Source of the DNA: DATCLA01 sp036564195
GTDB taxonomy: Bacteria; Bacillota; UBA4882; UBA8346
NCBI GenBank assembly: GCA_036564195.1
Contig: DATCLA010000147.1
Location: 1-19,126 of the forward strand
Direction of reading: 5' to 3'
DNA: 19,126 bases
Shown here piece by piece: positions 7,078 to 14,571 of the stretch. The notes below the pieces were generated by a model. The model made no database searches. It had not been told where the DNA came from and saw only the letters and a program-made list of their open reading frames with translations. The translations under genes were made by a program, and so were the position numbers. Positions within the stretch are counted from its first letter, which is position 1; every line of letters starts with the position of its first letter.

Positions 7078-7830
7078 TTGATTAGCACTTTGGCCACTAA
7101 TCCGAATCGTTCTCAAAATGAAAGCGGCAAAGAACGGTCTGATTTTAGTAAAGGAATTAAATTGGGAATCCCGATTGCCTTGGGTTATATTCCGGTGGCG
7201 TTTACCTTTGGAATGATGGCAGTCAATGGCGGGATTCCGGTTTGGATTGCAATCTTGATATCATTAACCAATCTCACTTCCGCCGGGCAATTTGCGGGAA
7301 CGGGCTTGATTATCGCTAATGCTTCCCTTTATGAGATAACTTTAACCACGTTAGTGGTTAATATCCGCTATCTGCTGATGTCACTGGCGCTGTCCCAAAA
7401 GATAACCGGGATGTCGCGGCTGAAAAAATGCCTGATCGCTTTTGGAATTACCGATGAAACTTTTGCAGTGGCTTCCCTTGAAAAAGAAGAAATATCCTTT
7501 GCTTATCTGACCGGGCTAATTATCGGTCCTTATTGGGGCTGGGCTTTTGGTACCGCGCTGGGGGCGTTGACCACTTCGATCCTGCCGCAAAGGCTCCAAA
7601 GTCCCATGGGGATCGCTTTATACGCCATGTTTATTGCCTTGTTTGTCCCGGCCTCGAAAAGATCTCGGTCCGCTTTGGTAGTGGTAATAATGGCGATCTT
7701 TTTAAGTTCGGTCTTTAAATGGACGCCCTGTCTGAATCAAATCTCCGCCGGATGGAGTATTATTATTGCGACTCTAATTGCAGCCGCCGTCGGAGCACTC
7801 CTCTTTCCGGTGAAGGAGGAGAAAGAATGA
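7078..7830 (+). CDS. azlC: AzlC family branched-chain amino acid exporter, large subunit
   Basis: A 250-aa integral membrane protein that with AzlD forms an exporter of branched-chain amino acids and their analogues. The N-terminal part has the family signature (FSKGIKLGIPIALGYIPVAF, then TFGMMAV), followed by LTNLTSAGQFAGTGLI and the VVNIRYLLMSLALSQK stretch. ITDETFAVAS and GPYWGWAFGTALGAL are also characteristic. The start is TTG 7078 with GGAAAGGGG ending 6 nt upstream. Its stop overlaps the azlD start (ATGA), so the two are translationally coupled. The only clear promoter upstream lies inside the miniature element. Confidence 0.92.
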   Translation: MISTLATNPNRSQNESGKERSDFSKGIKLGIPIALGYIPVAFTFGMMAVNGGIPVWIAILISLTNLTSAGQFAGTGLIIANASLYEITLTTLVVNIRYLLMSLALSQKITGMSRLKKCLIAFGITDETFAVASLEKEEISFAYLTGLIIGPYWGWAFGTALGALTTSILPQRLQSPMGIALYAMFIALFVPASKRSRSALVVVIMAIFLSSVFKWTPCLNQISAGWSIIIATLIAAAVGALLFPVKEEKE

Positions 7831-8132
7831 GAAAAATACTGACAGCTGTCTTTTTAATGGCGGTAGTCACCTATCTGCCCAGGGTGTTACCGTTGGCGGT
7901 CTTAAGCCGTAGAATTAAATCGAAGTTTATTAAGTCCTTTTTACATTATCTACCTTTTGCAGTGTTGGGGGCAATGACTTTTCCTGCTATTCTGGAATCT
8001 ACAGCGCATTTAGCCGGTTCCCTGTTGGGAATGGCCGCGGCGCTGGTTTTGGCATACTATGAACAAGGATTAATGAAAGTTGCTTTGGGCGCGGTGTTAG
8101 CCGTCTATCTTGGGGAGACCCTCTTCTTTTAA
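7827..8132 (+). CDS. azlD: AzlD family branched-chain amino acid exporter, small subunit
   Basis: A 101-aa membrane protein with about three hydrophobic segments. It shows the AzlD features VTYLPRVLPLAVLSRR near residues 14-29, then the FLHYLPFAVLGAMTFPAIL segment, and ends AVLAVYLGETLFF. It starts at ATG 7827, overlapping the azlC stop by ATGA, with AAGGAGGA (7813-7820) 6 nt upstream. The same frame is open further upstream, but that part overlaps azlC and is not supported. It is the partner subunit of AzlC. Confidence 0.92.
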   Translation: MRKILTAVFLMAVVTYLPRVLPLAVLSRRIKSKFIKSFLHYLPFAVLGAMTFPAILESTAHLAGSLLGMAAALVLAYYEQGLMKVALGAVLAVYLGETLFF

Positions 8133-8167
8133 ATTTAACCGGGCCCAATTTACAAACGCGGCTTTTT

Positions 8168-8196
8168 ATGTCACAATGATCAATAATCAGTACAAT
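8168..8196 (+). promoter_or_regulatory. putative promoter for the TPP riboswitch/thiD transcript
   Basis: ATGTCA (8168-8173) and TACAAT (8191-8196) are 17 bp apart, placing the transcript start near 8203, just before the aptamer. An alternative pair, TTTACA (8149-8154) and CACAAT (8172-8177), also has a 17-bp spacer. Confidence 0.4.
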
Positions 8197-8206
8197 TGAA
8201 TAGCGC

Positions 8207-8342
8207 TTTTGTTTGCGGGGGAACTGATACCAGGCTGCTTCAATCTTGTGTAACTCCCTTTGCCTGGTAATAGTTGAGAAGGTTAAAACCTGACCCTTTG
8301 AACCTGTCAGTTAATACTGTCGTAGGGAAGCCTAAACAAACG
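8207..8342 (+). ncRNA. TPP (THI-box) riboswitch aptamer
   Basis: This cis-acting RNA binds thiamine pyrophosphate and turns off thiamine genes. The conserved core is clear: GCGGGG at the start, GTTGAGA (8273-8279), ACCCTTTGAACCTG (8293-8306), the AGTTAATACT region and CGTAGGGAAG (8321-8330). P1 is formed by GTTTG and CAAAC at the ends. The optional P3a-type arm is unusually long, formed by AACTGATACCAGG (8222-8234) and CCTGGTAATAGTT (8263-8275). The usual CUGAGA box reads UUGAGA. It precedes a terminator and thiD, so it acts by transcription attenuation. Confidence 0.92.
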
Positions 8343-8363
8343 GTGATTCTGAATCCGGATTTA

Positions 8364-8396
8364 GCATTTACCCGGGAGACGGGTAAGTGCTTTTTT
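8364..8396 (+). terminator. rho-independent terminator of the TPP riboswitch
   Basis: GCATTTACCCG (8364-8374) pairs with CGGGTAAGTGC (8380-8390) around a GGAGA loop, with one A-G mismatch, and is followed by six T (8391-8396). It lies between the aptamer and thiD and is the expression platform. Confidence 0.9.
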
Positions 8397-8432
8397 ATTC
8401 ATCCAAATTAAACCAAAGCGGAGAAAATCCAG

Positions 8433-9101
8433 ATGAAAAAAGTATTGACAATTGCCGGATCCGACTGTAGCGGAGGTGCAGGGATTCAGGCCGACCTTAA
8501 GACCTTTTCAGCCCACGGCGTCTTTGGAATGAGCGTAATCGTTGCGGTAGTGGCAGAGAACACCAGCCGGGTGCTGGCGATTCAGGACATTACTCCTGAG
8601 CTGATTGAGAAGCAAATTGATGCCGTTTTTGAAGATATTGGGGCGGATGCGGTTAAGATTGGAATGCTGTCCAATCCGGACTCTATGGCGGCGGTAGCCT
8701 GTAAAATACGGGAATACCGGCCGGAACATGTGGTGATTGATCCGGTAATGTATGCCAAAAACGGCTGTCCGCTGATGCACCCGGACGCAATCGCTACCCT
8801 GATTAAAACCATTATCCCCCTGGCGGAGGTCTTGACGCCGAATATTCCGGAAGCCGAGAAAATTACCAATCTTAAAATCAACACCGTTATGCAGATGGAA
8901 GCAGCCGCCCGGATAATTTTTCAGCTGGGCAGCAGGAATGTCTTGGTGAAAGGGGGCCATGCCACCGGGGATGCCCTGGATGTCCTCTATGACGGGAAAC
9001 AGTTTTATCATTTTTCCGCCGAACGGATCCCTACCAAAAACGCCCATGGCACCGGCTGTACCTATTCGGCAGCGATTGCCGCCAATCTGGCTTTGGGGTG
9101 A
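8433..9101 (+). CDS. thiD: hydroxymethylpyrimidine (phosphate) kinase, C-terminally truncated by frameshift
   Basis: ThiD phosphorylates hydroxymethylpyrimidine phosphate in the thiamine pathway. This ribokinase-fold protein has the family motifs TIAGSDCSGGAGIQADLKTF, GVFGMSVIVAVVAENT, VKIGMLSN, VVIDPVMYAKNG, LTPNIPEAE, VLVKGGH and the anion-hole motif GTGC (206-209). The ATG at 8433 is preceded by a purine-rich site. At codon 222 (GGG before TGA) the frame stops early. The expected last 44 residues lie in the -1 frame from 9098 to 9232. Restoring the frame gives about 266 aa, the normal length. The TPP riboswitch upstream confirms the pathway. The shortened protein keeps all catalytic motifs but lacks the C-terminal helices. 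Confidence 0.9.
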   Translation: MKKVLTIAGSDCSGGAGIQADLKTFSAHGVFGMSVIVAVVAENTSRVLAIQDITPELIEKQIDAVFEDIGADAVKIGMLSNPDSMAAVACKIREYRPEHVVIDPVMYAKNGCPLMHPDAIATLIKTIIPLAEVLTPNIPEAEKITNLKINTVMQMEAAARIIFQLGSRNVLVKGGHATGDALDVLYDGKQFYHFSAERIPTKNAHGTGCTYSAAIAANLALG

Positions 9102-9232
9102 CGACTCCACAAGCAGTCCAAAAGGGCAAAAATTACATCACTACCGCTATCCGGCAGGCACTGGACATCGGGAAAGGCTGCGGTCCGGTCCATCATTTTT
9201 ACGACCTTTATCAACACGGGTTGCAAAAGTAA
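9098..9232 (+). pseudogene. thiD: out-of-frame C-terminal part of thiD
   Basis: In the -1 frame relative to thiD, bases 9098-9232 read VTTPQAVQKGKNYITTAIRQ and then ALDIGKGCGPVHHFYDLYQ, ending HGLQK and TAA. This is the recognisable C-terminus of ThiD proteins, with the GPVHHFY stretch. The break falls at a GGGG run (9095-9098). One extra G would rejoin the two parts. Confidence 0.85.
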
Positions 9233-9360
9233 GAGCGCCCCCCAGATTTTTTTGCAAAAAAGGAACGGATTCAATTATCGGTCGGTTTTCCGAAACTGAA
9301 GGCAAATAAACTGTTTTTAGCTTAATCCCCTAACGTTTTCAGGATTTGAAATTAATCAGG

Positions 9361-9390
9361 TTGACATAATTTATCAGAAAGTTATATACT
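9361..9390 (+). promoter_or_regulatory. sigma-A promoter for the metallophosphoesterase gene
   Basis: TTGACA (9361-9366), an 18-bp spacer and TATACT (9385-9390), about 40 bp before the start codon. Confidence 0.65.
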
Positions 9391-9429
9391 ATAAATACCA
9401 AAAAATACCAAAAAGCGGGAGGGATTTAA

Positions 9430-10830
9430 TTGGTTAAACGACGTGCCTTCTTACTCAGCTGTTTTTTAGTACTATTGTCAGTATTGTCAGTTTTAGCTCC
9501 GATTTATGCTTGCCCCGCCGGTCTTAAAATCGGACTAATCGGTGACCAGACCGCTTCCTATGATCTGCAACAATCCTATCAAATCTTAAGTCAAGGGGTT
9601 GAAGCGTTACAGACCAATGGTGTGGAGCTCATGCTGCATCTGGGAGACCTGGTCGAAAGCAGCGGATCGGTTGAAGTAGTCCGCAGTCAGTTCGCGCAGG
9701 CAACGGCCATTTTGAACTGCACCAATATCCCCTGGTTTTTAACTGCCGGGGACCATGACGTCCATCCTCCGGTATATCAGCAGAATTCTTCCGACCGTTC
9801 CCGGGAACAACTGTTTCAATCCTTATACGCACAGTTGAATCCCAGAGTAACGGAGCGTCTCTATTATTCATTTGATATTAAAGGCTATCATTTTATCTCT
9901 CTGTATACTCAGGAATACTTACATACCGACTCCAGATGGGGCAATGTCTTTTTGGCCCGAATCAGTGATGCGCAATACAACTGGCTGCAAGCTGATTTGG
10001 AGGCCAACCGGCAAAAGAACACCATTGTCTTCCTGCATAAGCCGCTGTGGTACAACTGGAGCAGTTGGTCAAAAATTCACCATTTGTTACGGCGCTATAA
10101 AGTAAAAGCTGTTATTGCCAGCCACTTTCATTACAACCAGGATGAAGGAGTCTTAGACGGCATTCATTACCTGGTGGTCGGGGCTACCGGCGGGATGATT
10201 AAGTCCGGCAGTCCTAATGCAGGCGGAATCCACCATGTGACCGTAATGAACCTGTGTGCTAACGGTACGTTCAATTTAACACTGCTGCCGTTAGGCCAGG
10301 GAAGTGCCGGACCGACCACTTTTACCTCCCGGTATGTGATGGACCGGGTTCAAGCCCTTGATGTGGTATTAGGAAACCTGTGGTCGTTTACAGCCGATAA
10401 TCCGGTGTATCTTAAAGACGGTAAGCTGACTAACTCGCCGGACTCGGCGGGACCGGCCCGGTTGCAACTGACAGGTTTGGGGAACCCGACGGAATTACCG
10501 GTGAAAATCACTATCGATTTCAGCTGTGATGATCCCCAGGTAACGTTGGTAGAGTCCCAATTTGCCGCAGATGCCGGAACAATCCCGGCAGGGAGCAGTA
10601 ATCAATGTATCCTGAAACCTTCTTACGGGATCTACATAGCCAATACCTCCTCCGTCGACGCTGACACCTCTAAGCCATTGTGGGTCGGGACTTTAGGGGT
10701 TAACGGACTTGAGCCGCGAGTCGGTGCTCAGATTAACCTGAAAATTACCATGGCCTTTACAGACAGTGACGGTGCGGAATACTCGATCGCAACCCAAGTG
10801 TCAACACCGATTCAGTCAATTCCGGAATAG
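9430..10830 (+). CDS. secreted metallophosphoesterase with a C-terminal extra domain
   Basis: A 466-aa exported protein. A signal peptide (MVKRR, a hydrophobic core and APIYA) is cleaved near residue 27; the Cys that follows lacks a good lipobox. The calcineurin-like phosphoesterase domain runs from about 32 to 290. Metal-binding motifs are GDQT (D39), LGDL (D73), GDHD (D108), LHKP (H203) and SHFH (H232, H234). The first motif has GDQ rather than the usual DxH, as in purple acid phosphatases, and the GNH motif has Asp instead of Asn. Residues 300-466 are a Ser/Thr- and Gly-rich beta-type region of unknown role with no cell-wall anchor. TTG 9430 is chosen for its GGGAGGG site 6 nt upstream. 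It acts outside the cytoplasmic membrane on an unknown phosphoester. It is monocistronic. Confidence 0.8.
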   Translation: MVKRRAFLLSCFLVLLSVLSVLAPIYACPAGLKIGLIGDQTASYDLQQSYQILSQGVEALQTNGVELMLHLGDLVESSGSVEVVRSQFAQATAILNCTNIPWFLTAGDHDVHPPVYQQNSSDRSREQLFQSLYAQLNPRVTERLYYSFDIKGYHFISLYTQEYLHTDSRWGNVFLARISDAQYNWLQADLEANRQKNTIVFLHKPLWYNWSSWSKIHHLLRRYKVKAVIASHFHYNQDEGVLDGIHYLVVGATGGMIKSGSPNAGGIHHVTVMNLCANGTFNLTLLPLGQGSAGPTTFTSRYVMDRVQALDVVLGNLWSFTADNPVYLKDGKLTNSPDSAGPARLQLTGLGNPTELPVKITIDFSCDDPQVTLVESQFAADAGTIPAGSSNQCILKPSYGIYIANTSSVDADTSKPLWVGTLGVNGLEPRVGAQINLKITMAFTDSDGAEYSIATQVSTPIQSIPE

Positions 10831-11070
10831 CGAAACTACCATAATTAGCGCTACTGTTGAATTTACACCAGAAGCCGGTATCATTCACCGCTTAAAGCAT
10901 CTCGTTTATCTAAAGGCAATTAAGCCGATCCCTTGATTTAGTCGGGCTGGTTTTAGACCGAGTAAAAAGCATTGAATATCCAGTATTTTGTGGGGAAAGG
11001 CGGTTGGGTTGTTAAAAGGTGCTCTAAATCAGGCCTACTTCTGTTAAATTAAGTTAATTTCAGTTATAAT

Positions 11071-11126
11071 CTTCTTGATTCTTGCCAAGAAGTAAAACCT
11101 GCTCAGCTTGGGAGCAGGTTTTTTTT
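11071..11126 (+). terminator. intrinsic terminator with a preceding hairpin
   Basis: AAACCTGCTC (11095-11104) pairs with GAGCAGGTTT (11112-11121), followed by a run of eight T (11119-11126). A second small hairpin, CTTCTTG/CAAGAAG (11071-11077 and 11086-11092), lies directly before it. It separates the phosphoesterase transcript from the VgrG operon. Confidence 0.8.
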
Positions 11127-11178
11127 ATGGCCTTTAGGTGCGGTAATTGTCAATCGAAAATAATTTTAAAACTCAAAG

Positions 11179-11207
11179 TTGAAAACTGACAAAATATGGT
11201 TTACAAT
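11179..11207 (+). promoter_or_regulatory. sigma-A promoter of the VgrG operon
   Basis: TTGAAA (11179-11184), a 17-bp spacer and TACAAT (11202-11207). Each hexamer has one mismatch. It is the only clear promoter before the co-directional genes that run to the end of the window. Confidence 0.65.
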
Positions 11208-11344
11208 CAAATTATTACCAATTATTTCAAGTAAAAGATTTAATCTGCCAAGTTGTCCATTTAAAAACCAGTAAATTGCTTTATTGGCTTTGCTAGTACG
11301 GTTAGCCGGACTTGAGAAGGATTATTTATTAAGGAGCGAGCTTT

Positions 11345-11926
11345 ATGGAATATCTGGATGAAAAAATATTGGAAATCAAAAACAAGAGGCGACGGGAGCA
11401 GCAAGAACTTCAGGGGCAGGTCAATATTGGCGGGACCCTGTATGAGATCACCACCTTTACCTTTTTCAACGGGAAAATCCGTATTAAGCTCCCTAAGGAG
11501 TTTACCGATATGCCGCCGGCATTTGCCAAGCTAAAATACCCCGCCGAACAACGGCCCCAGATCATCAAGATGAATGAAGATGGCAGTATCAATCTGACTT
11601 TGAGTCTTTATCCGGAAAAACTTAAAGAAACTGATGTTTTCGAGTGTATCAGCGGATTAAAGACTGTAATCGAACGAGTCAATCCGGCTAATCTCTTTTT
11701 TGAACTTAAAGTCGCTGAAAGTCCGGAAGTGACTGTCGGTTACTTTGAATTTAAAAGTAATGCCATTGATAGTGATCTCTACAATATTATGTTCGTCACG
11801 CCCATTGAAGGCCAGACTCTGCTGGGGACTTTCAATTGCCGCTTCAGTGACCGGGAGGACTGGAAACCAGTGGCGTTACAGCTGATCATGTCAATCCGGG
11901 ATTTAACAAAACCAACTAATCAATAA
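11345..11926 (+). CDS. DcrB/Eag-like protein, putative effector chaperone
   Basis: A 193-aa cytoplasmic protein with no signal peptide. A charged N-terminal helix (1-25) is followed by a domain with the pattern of the DcrB/PsbP (DUF1795-like) fold: GKIRIKLPKEF near 43-53, a KYPAEQRPQIIKMNEDGSIN stretch near 64-83, and a YNIMFVTPIEGQTLLGTFNC stretch ending near 165 with DWKPVALQLIMSIRDL after it. In Gram-negative type VI secretion, Eag chaperones of this fold shield the transmembrane segments of spike-linked effectors. Being the first gene of an operon whose fifth product carries such segments supports that role here; it is inference from fold resemblance. The start is ATG 11345 with AAGGAG 8 nt upstream. 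The gap to the next gene is 14 nt. Confidence 0.6.
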   Translation: MEYLDEKILEIKNKRRREQQELQGQVNIGGTLYEITTFTFFNGKIRIKLPKEFTDMPPAFAKLKYPAEQRPQIIKMNEDGSINLTLSLYPEKLKETDVFECISGLKTVIERVNPANLFFELKVAESPEVTVGYFEFKSNAIDSDLYNIMFVTPIEGQTLLGTFNCRFSDREDWKPVALQLIMSIRDLTKPTNQ

Positions 11927-11940
11927 GGAGGAAATGCCGC

Positions 11941-13347
11941 ATGCGGGAAGCAGGAATCAGTATTGCCCCGTATCAATTTCTGGACTTAAGCGACATCCAG
12001 ATCCATAAGAAAGTCAATGAACACGCCGTTATGAAAATTTCGGGACGGATCGCGGAAACATTGGAAGACCAATATGTTGAATCTGCCGGTAGTAATCAGG
12101 GAATAACAGTCAAAGCCCTTGATGAATCGGGTAAAGCAGAAATTTTGTTTAACGGTCCGGTTACAGCAGTAGCCATCAAAAACATTAATAACGTGAGAAC
12201 CCTGGAAGTCGAAGCGCTCTCCGGGTCCTATCAGATGGATCTGCACCCGCAGAGCCGTACCTTCCAAAACGAACAGCAGACCTATCACAGCATTTTGGAG
12301 GAGATTATCAAAGCTTATCCCCAAAACGGTATCCAGATGAGTGTCGGAAAAAACGACCCAACTAAACAAGTGATTGTCCAGTACAAAGAGACGGATTGGT
12401 GTTTTGCCAAGCGCTTGGCCAGTCACTTTAACAGTATTTTGATTCCGGATTACAAAACCGGCGGGGTTAAGTTTTACTTTGGCCTGCCGGAGTTGAAAGA
12501 GGAGAAATTGGACCAGATCGTATCGTATACGATGAAAAAAGACGTCGGCGAATACTTGGATAAATCCAAGAACCAGGTGGCGGGGATCACCGCGGATGAC
12601 TGCCTTTACTACCTGGTGAAGAGTAGGGAGATTTTGGATCTGGGTCAACCGGTTACATTTAAGGGCAAAAAACTGTATGTGTATGAGATCCAAAGTAAGT
12701 TGGAAGGTTCCGTCCTCATGCATTATTATAGTCTAAAGAACGAACACGGCTTTAAAACCAAACGGGAATATAACGAAAAACTGATTGGAGCGTCGATTAG
12801 TGCTAAAGTTCTGGATGTGGAGAAAGATACGGTTAAAGTTCATATGGCCGTTGACGGCCGGCAGGACAGCGCTACGGCGAAATGGTTTCCCTTTGCTACC
12901 GTCTATTCATCGCCGGACGGTACCGGTTGGTATTGTATGCCGGAAAAAGGCGATACTATGCGGGTTTATTTTGCCGATGAGAAAGAGGAGAATGCCTTGG
13001 TGATCAGCGCCGTCCATGAAGAAAGTTCCACTGCCGGGAAACGCAGCGATCCCAATGTCAAGGTGATCAGTACCAAACACGGTAAGGAGATTATCTTTAC
13101 TGAAAAAGGACTGGAGATTAAGAGCGGTGATGGGCTTAAGATCCGCTTATTAGATGATGAAGGCCTGTTTATTGAGAGTGACCAAAAGGTCAGAATTCAT
13201 TCCGCTGAAGATCTGGAGATTTACTCCGAAAAGTCACTGGCGATGGTGGCTAAGGAAGGGATTGAGTTTAAACAGGGCGATAAGACTACCATCGAATTGC
13301 AGGAAGATATCACTTTTAAAGGCGGACAGGTAAAAATGGCGAAATAG
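11941..13347 (+). CDS. VgrG-like contractile-injection spike protein
   Basis: A 468-aa spike protein that would sit as a trimer at the tip of a phage-tail-like tube. A gp27-like region (about 10-270) contains RTFQNEQQTYHSILEEII and QYKETDWCFAKRLASHF, hallmarks of VgrG/gpD proteins. An OB-fold (about 284-360) has ISAKVLDVEKDTVKVHM, WFPFATVY and WYCMPEKGDTMRVYF. The tail (370-468) has short alternating beta repeats (KVISTKHGKEIIFTEKGLEI, SLAMVAKEGIEFKQGDKTTI) that fit a beta-helical stalk. There is no C-terminal toxin or PAAR domain. AAGGAGG lies 8 nt before ATG 11941. It is paralogous to the N-terminal part of the 901-aa protein downstream. Confidence 0.88.
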   Translation: MREAGISIAPYQFLDLSDIQIHKKVNEHAVMKISGRIAETLEDQYVESAGSNQGITVKALDESGKAEILFNGPVTAVAIKNINNVRTLEVEALSGSYQMDLHPQSRTFQNEQQTYHSILEEIIKAYPQNGIQMSVGKNDPTKQVIVQYKETDWCFAKRLASHFNSILIPDYKTGGVKFYFGLPELKEEKLDQIVSYTMKKDVGEYLDKSKNQVAGITADDCLYYLVKSREILDLGQPVTFKGKKLYVYEIQSKLEGSVLMHYYSLKNEHGFKTKREYNEKLIGASISAKVLDVEKDTVKVHMAVDGRQDSATAKWFPFATVYSSPDGTGWYCMPEKGDTMRVYFADEKEENALVISAVHEESSTAGKRSDPNVKVISTKHGKEIIFTEKGLEIKSGDGLKIRLLDDEGLFIESDQKVRIHSAEDLEIYSEKSLAMVAKEGIEFKQGDKTTIELQEDITFKGGQVKMAK

Positions 13348-13357
13348 GTGAGTTGCG

Positions 13358-13975
13358 ATGGATGAAAAAGAATTTGCCGCTGAACTGGCGGAAGCTGCTT
13401 TAATGTTGCAGGTTGAAGACAATCTGGACCAATTCGCCGCATACTGTCAACAGCATCAGGAGCGCATCAGTCAAGCCTTTTGTCACAGTTTTCAAACTCT
13501 GTTTCAAAAAGGATTGGAGCTGCAGGCCCAAGGTCGGCTGGGCCCAGTTGCTTATCTGGCAATCGCGGTGCTGCGGACGTTGCTTATGGAAGGTTGTTAT
13601 CAGTTACGGCTGGATTTATATGATGCTTCCTACTTTTTAAGTAAGATTGAATGCAGTGCTTACCTGGATCTGGAATATCTATTTAAATACATCGATACCG
13701 ACATTAACGGCTTAATTGCGGATTTAAAAGAGTGTGGCGGTAAATACCCCACTTACGAGATTGATAACTTAAAAAAAGAATATATTTCTGTCTATGCTAC
13801 CATTGCCCAGGCTTTTTTGGTACAAAACCTTCCGGCAATTCTGGGACTGGCGGAATACAAATTGTTAAAGAAAACGGCGGACTTTAAAATTCTTTACGGT
13901 GAATACCTGGACCGGACAGCGGTGATTTATGACGCGGCAGCCAGCAGCGGAGCCGGGCCGGGCAGTGAGGCTTGA
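13358..13975 (+). CDS. protein of unknown function, paralogue of the last gene in the window
   Basis: A 205-aa, mostly helical cytoplasmic protein with no signal peptide or membrane segment; I do not recognise a named family. Its sequence aligns with the partial protein at 18454. Shared blocks are LRLDLYD (83-89), FKYIDTD (109-115) and KTADFKILYGEY (172-183), plus QTLFQKGLELQAQGRLGPV near 46-64. The C-terminus is Ala/Gly/Ser-rich. It starts at ATG 13358, 10 nt after the vgrG stop, with AGGTGAG upstream, and is cotranscribed. Between a spike gene and an effector gene, it may be an adaptor or a regulatory or immunity factor; none of this is shown by sequence. Confidence 0.7.
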   Translation: MDEKEFAAELAEAALMLQVEDNLDQFAAYCQQHQERISQAFCHSFQTLFQKGLELQAQGRLGPVAYLAIAVLRTLLMEGCYQLRLDLYDASYFLSKIECSAYLDLEYLFKYIDTDINGLIADLKECGGKYPTYEIDNLKKEYISVYATIAQAFLVQNLPAILGLAEYKLLKKTADFKILYGEYLDRTAVIYDAAASSGAGPGSEA

Positions 13976-14022
13976 CTGAAGCCGTTTTAACGTTTGACCG
14001 CAGTGAAAGGAATGAAGTTTAA

Positions 14023-14571
14023 GTGGAATACTTTCTAATCCAACAGGATAAAAGATATGCCAATGCGCCGGTTTTAAAAGAGGTCTTCAAAACCATTGAT
14101 AAACGCAACATTTGCAAAGAATTTTGTAACCGAATTGCTCGGGTTACCACTTTTTCGGTTGTACCTAATAAAGAAATCAATTATCTCGATTTCCTCGACG
14201 GGCAACTTTTACTGGTCTCAACCCCACTGCAAAACCTTTTTGCCAAATATCAGCCGGACCTTCTGTTTAAACAGGTCGTTTTAATTGACTTTGAAAACGG
14301 ACACACTGAAACCTACTGGTTGCCCATTTTGGAGCGGGTTGCCTGTATCGGGACAGGCAGTAAGTTCAACCGTGATCAAAGCGTATTGCAGCGGATTGTT
14401 TTAAAGGAAGCGGCCATTCCGGATCTAAGCCTGTTTCAATTGGAGGGAGTAACCGCTCCTTATGTCATCGTGCGGTTGGATTTGGCTGAAAGTATTATGC
14501 GCCGGAATTTTAAGGGGATTAAGTTAACACGGTTGGCAAAGGAAAATTTGGATGAGGTGAAACGAAAATGA
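14023..14571 (+). CDS. Imm11/DUF1629-like protein
   Basis: A 182-aa cytoplasmic protein. Its central and C-terminal part follows the pattern of the DUF1629 (Imm11-type) group: QLLLVSTPLQNLFAKYQPD near 65-83, a TYWLPILERVACIGTGSKF stretch near 96-114, IVLKEAAIPDLSLFQLEGV near 126-144, and YVIVRLDLAESIMRRNFKGI near 148-167. That family includes predicted immunity proteins of polymorphic toxin systems, and relatives occur beside VgrG/PAAR genes. The call rests on pattern resemblance only. The start is GTG 14023, with AAAGGAA about 10 nt upstream. Its stop overlaps the start of the next gene (ATGA), so the two are translationally coupled, which suggests it works with the 901-aa spike protein as adaptor or immunity. 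Confidence 0.55.
   Translation: MEYFLIQQDKRYANAPVLKEVFKTIDKRNICKEFCNRIARVTTFSVVPNKEINYLDFLDGQLLLVSTPLQNLFAKYQPDLLFKQVVLIDFENGHTETYWLPILERVACIGTGSKFNRDQSVLQRIVLKEAAIPDLSLFQLEGVTAPYVIVRLDLAESIMRRNFKGIKLTRLAKENLDEVKRK

Larger units (their letters stand above)
10831..11344. other. 514-bp intergenic region before the VgrG operon
   Basis: No gene is seen on either strand. It holds a possible weak hairpin AGCCGA/TCGGGCT (about 10922-10946) after the phosphoesterase gene, a strong two-hairpin terminator (11071-11126) and then the VgrG operon promoter (11179-11207). About 137 nt of leader separates the promoter from the first start codon. Confidence 0.55.

Noticed and set aside
8508..9110. 200-aa frame on the minus strand across thiD
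   Set aside because: It is a shadow of thiD; the composition is low-complexity and it matches no family.
8959..9309. 116-aa frame overlapping the end of thiD as a separate gene
   Set aside because: Its N-terminal half is out of frame with the conserved ThiD sequence and its C-terminal half does not match the ThiD tail, which lies in another frame (9098-9232).
11041..11070. Promoter with TATAAT at 11065-11070 ahead of the two hairpins, as a small RNA gene
   Set aside because: There is no acceptable -35 element at 16-18 bp, and the transcript would be only about 50 nt, all of it the terminator structure.
11986..12723. 245-aa frame on the minus strand inside the first vgrG gene
   Set aside because: It is antisense to a well-supported VgrG coding sequence and is rich in residues expected from reverse reading.
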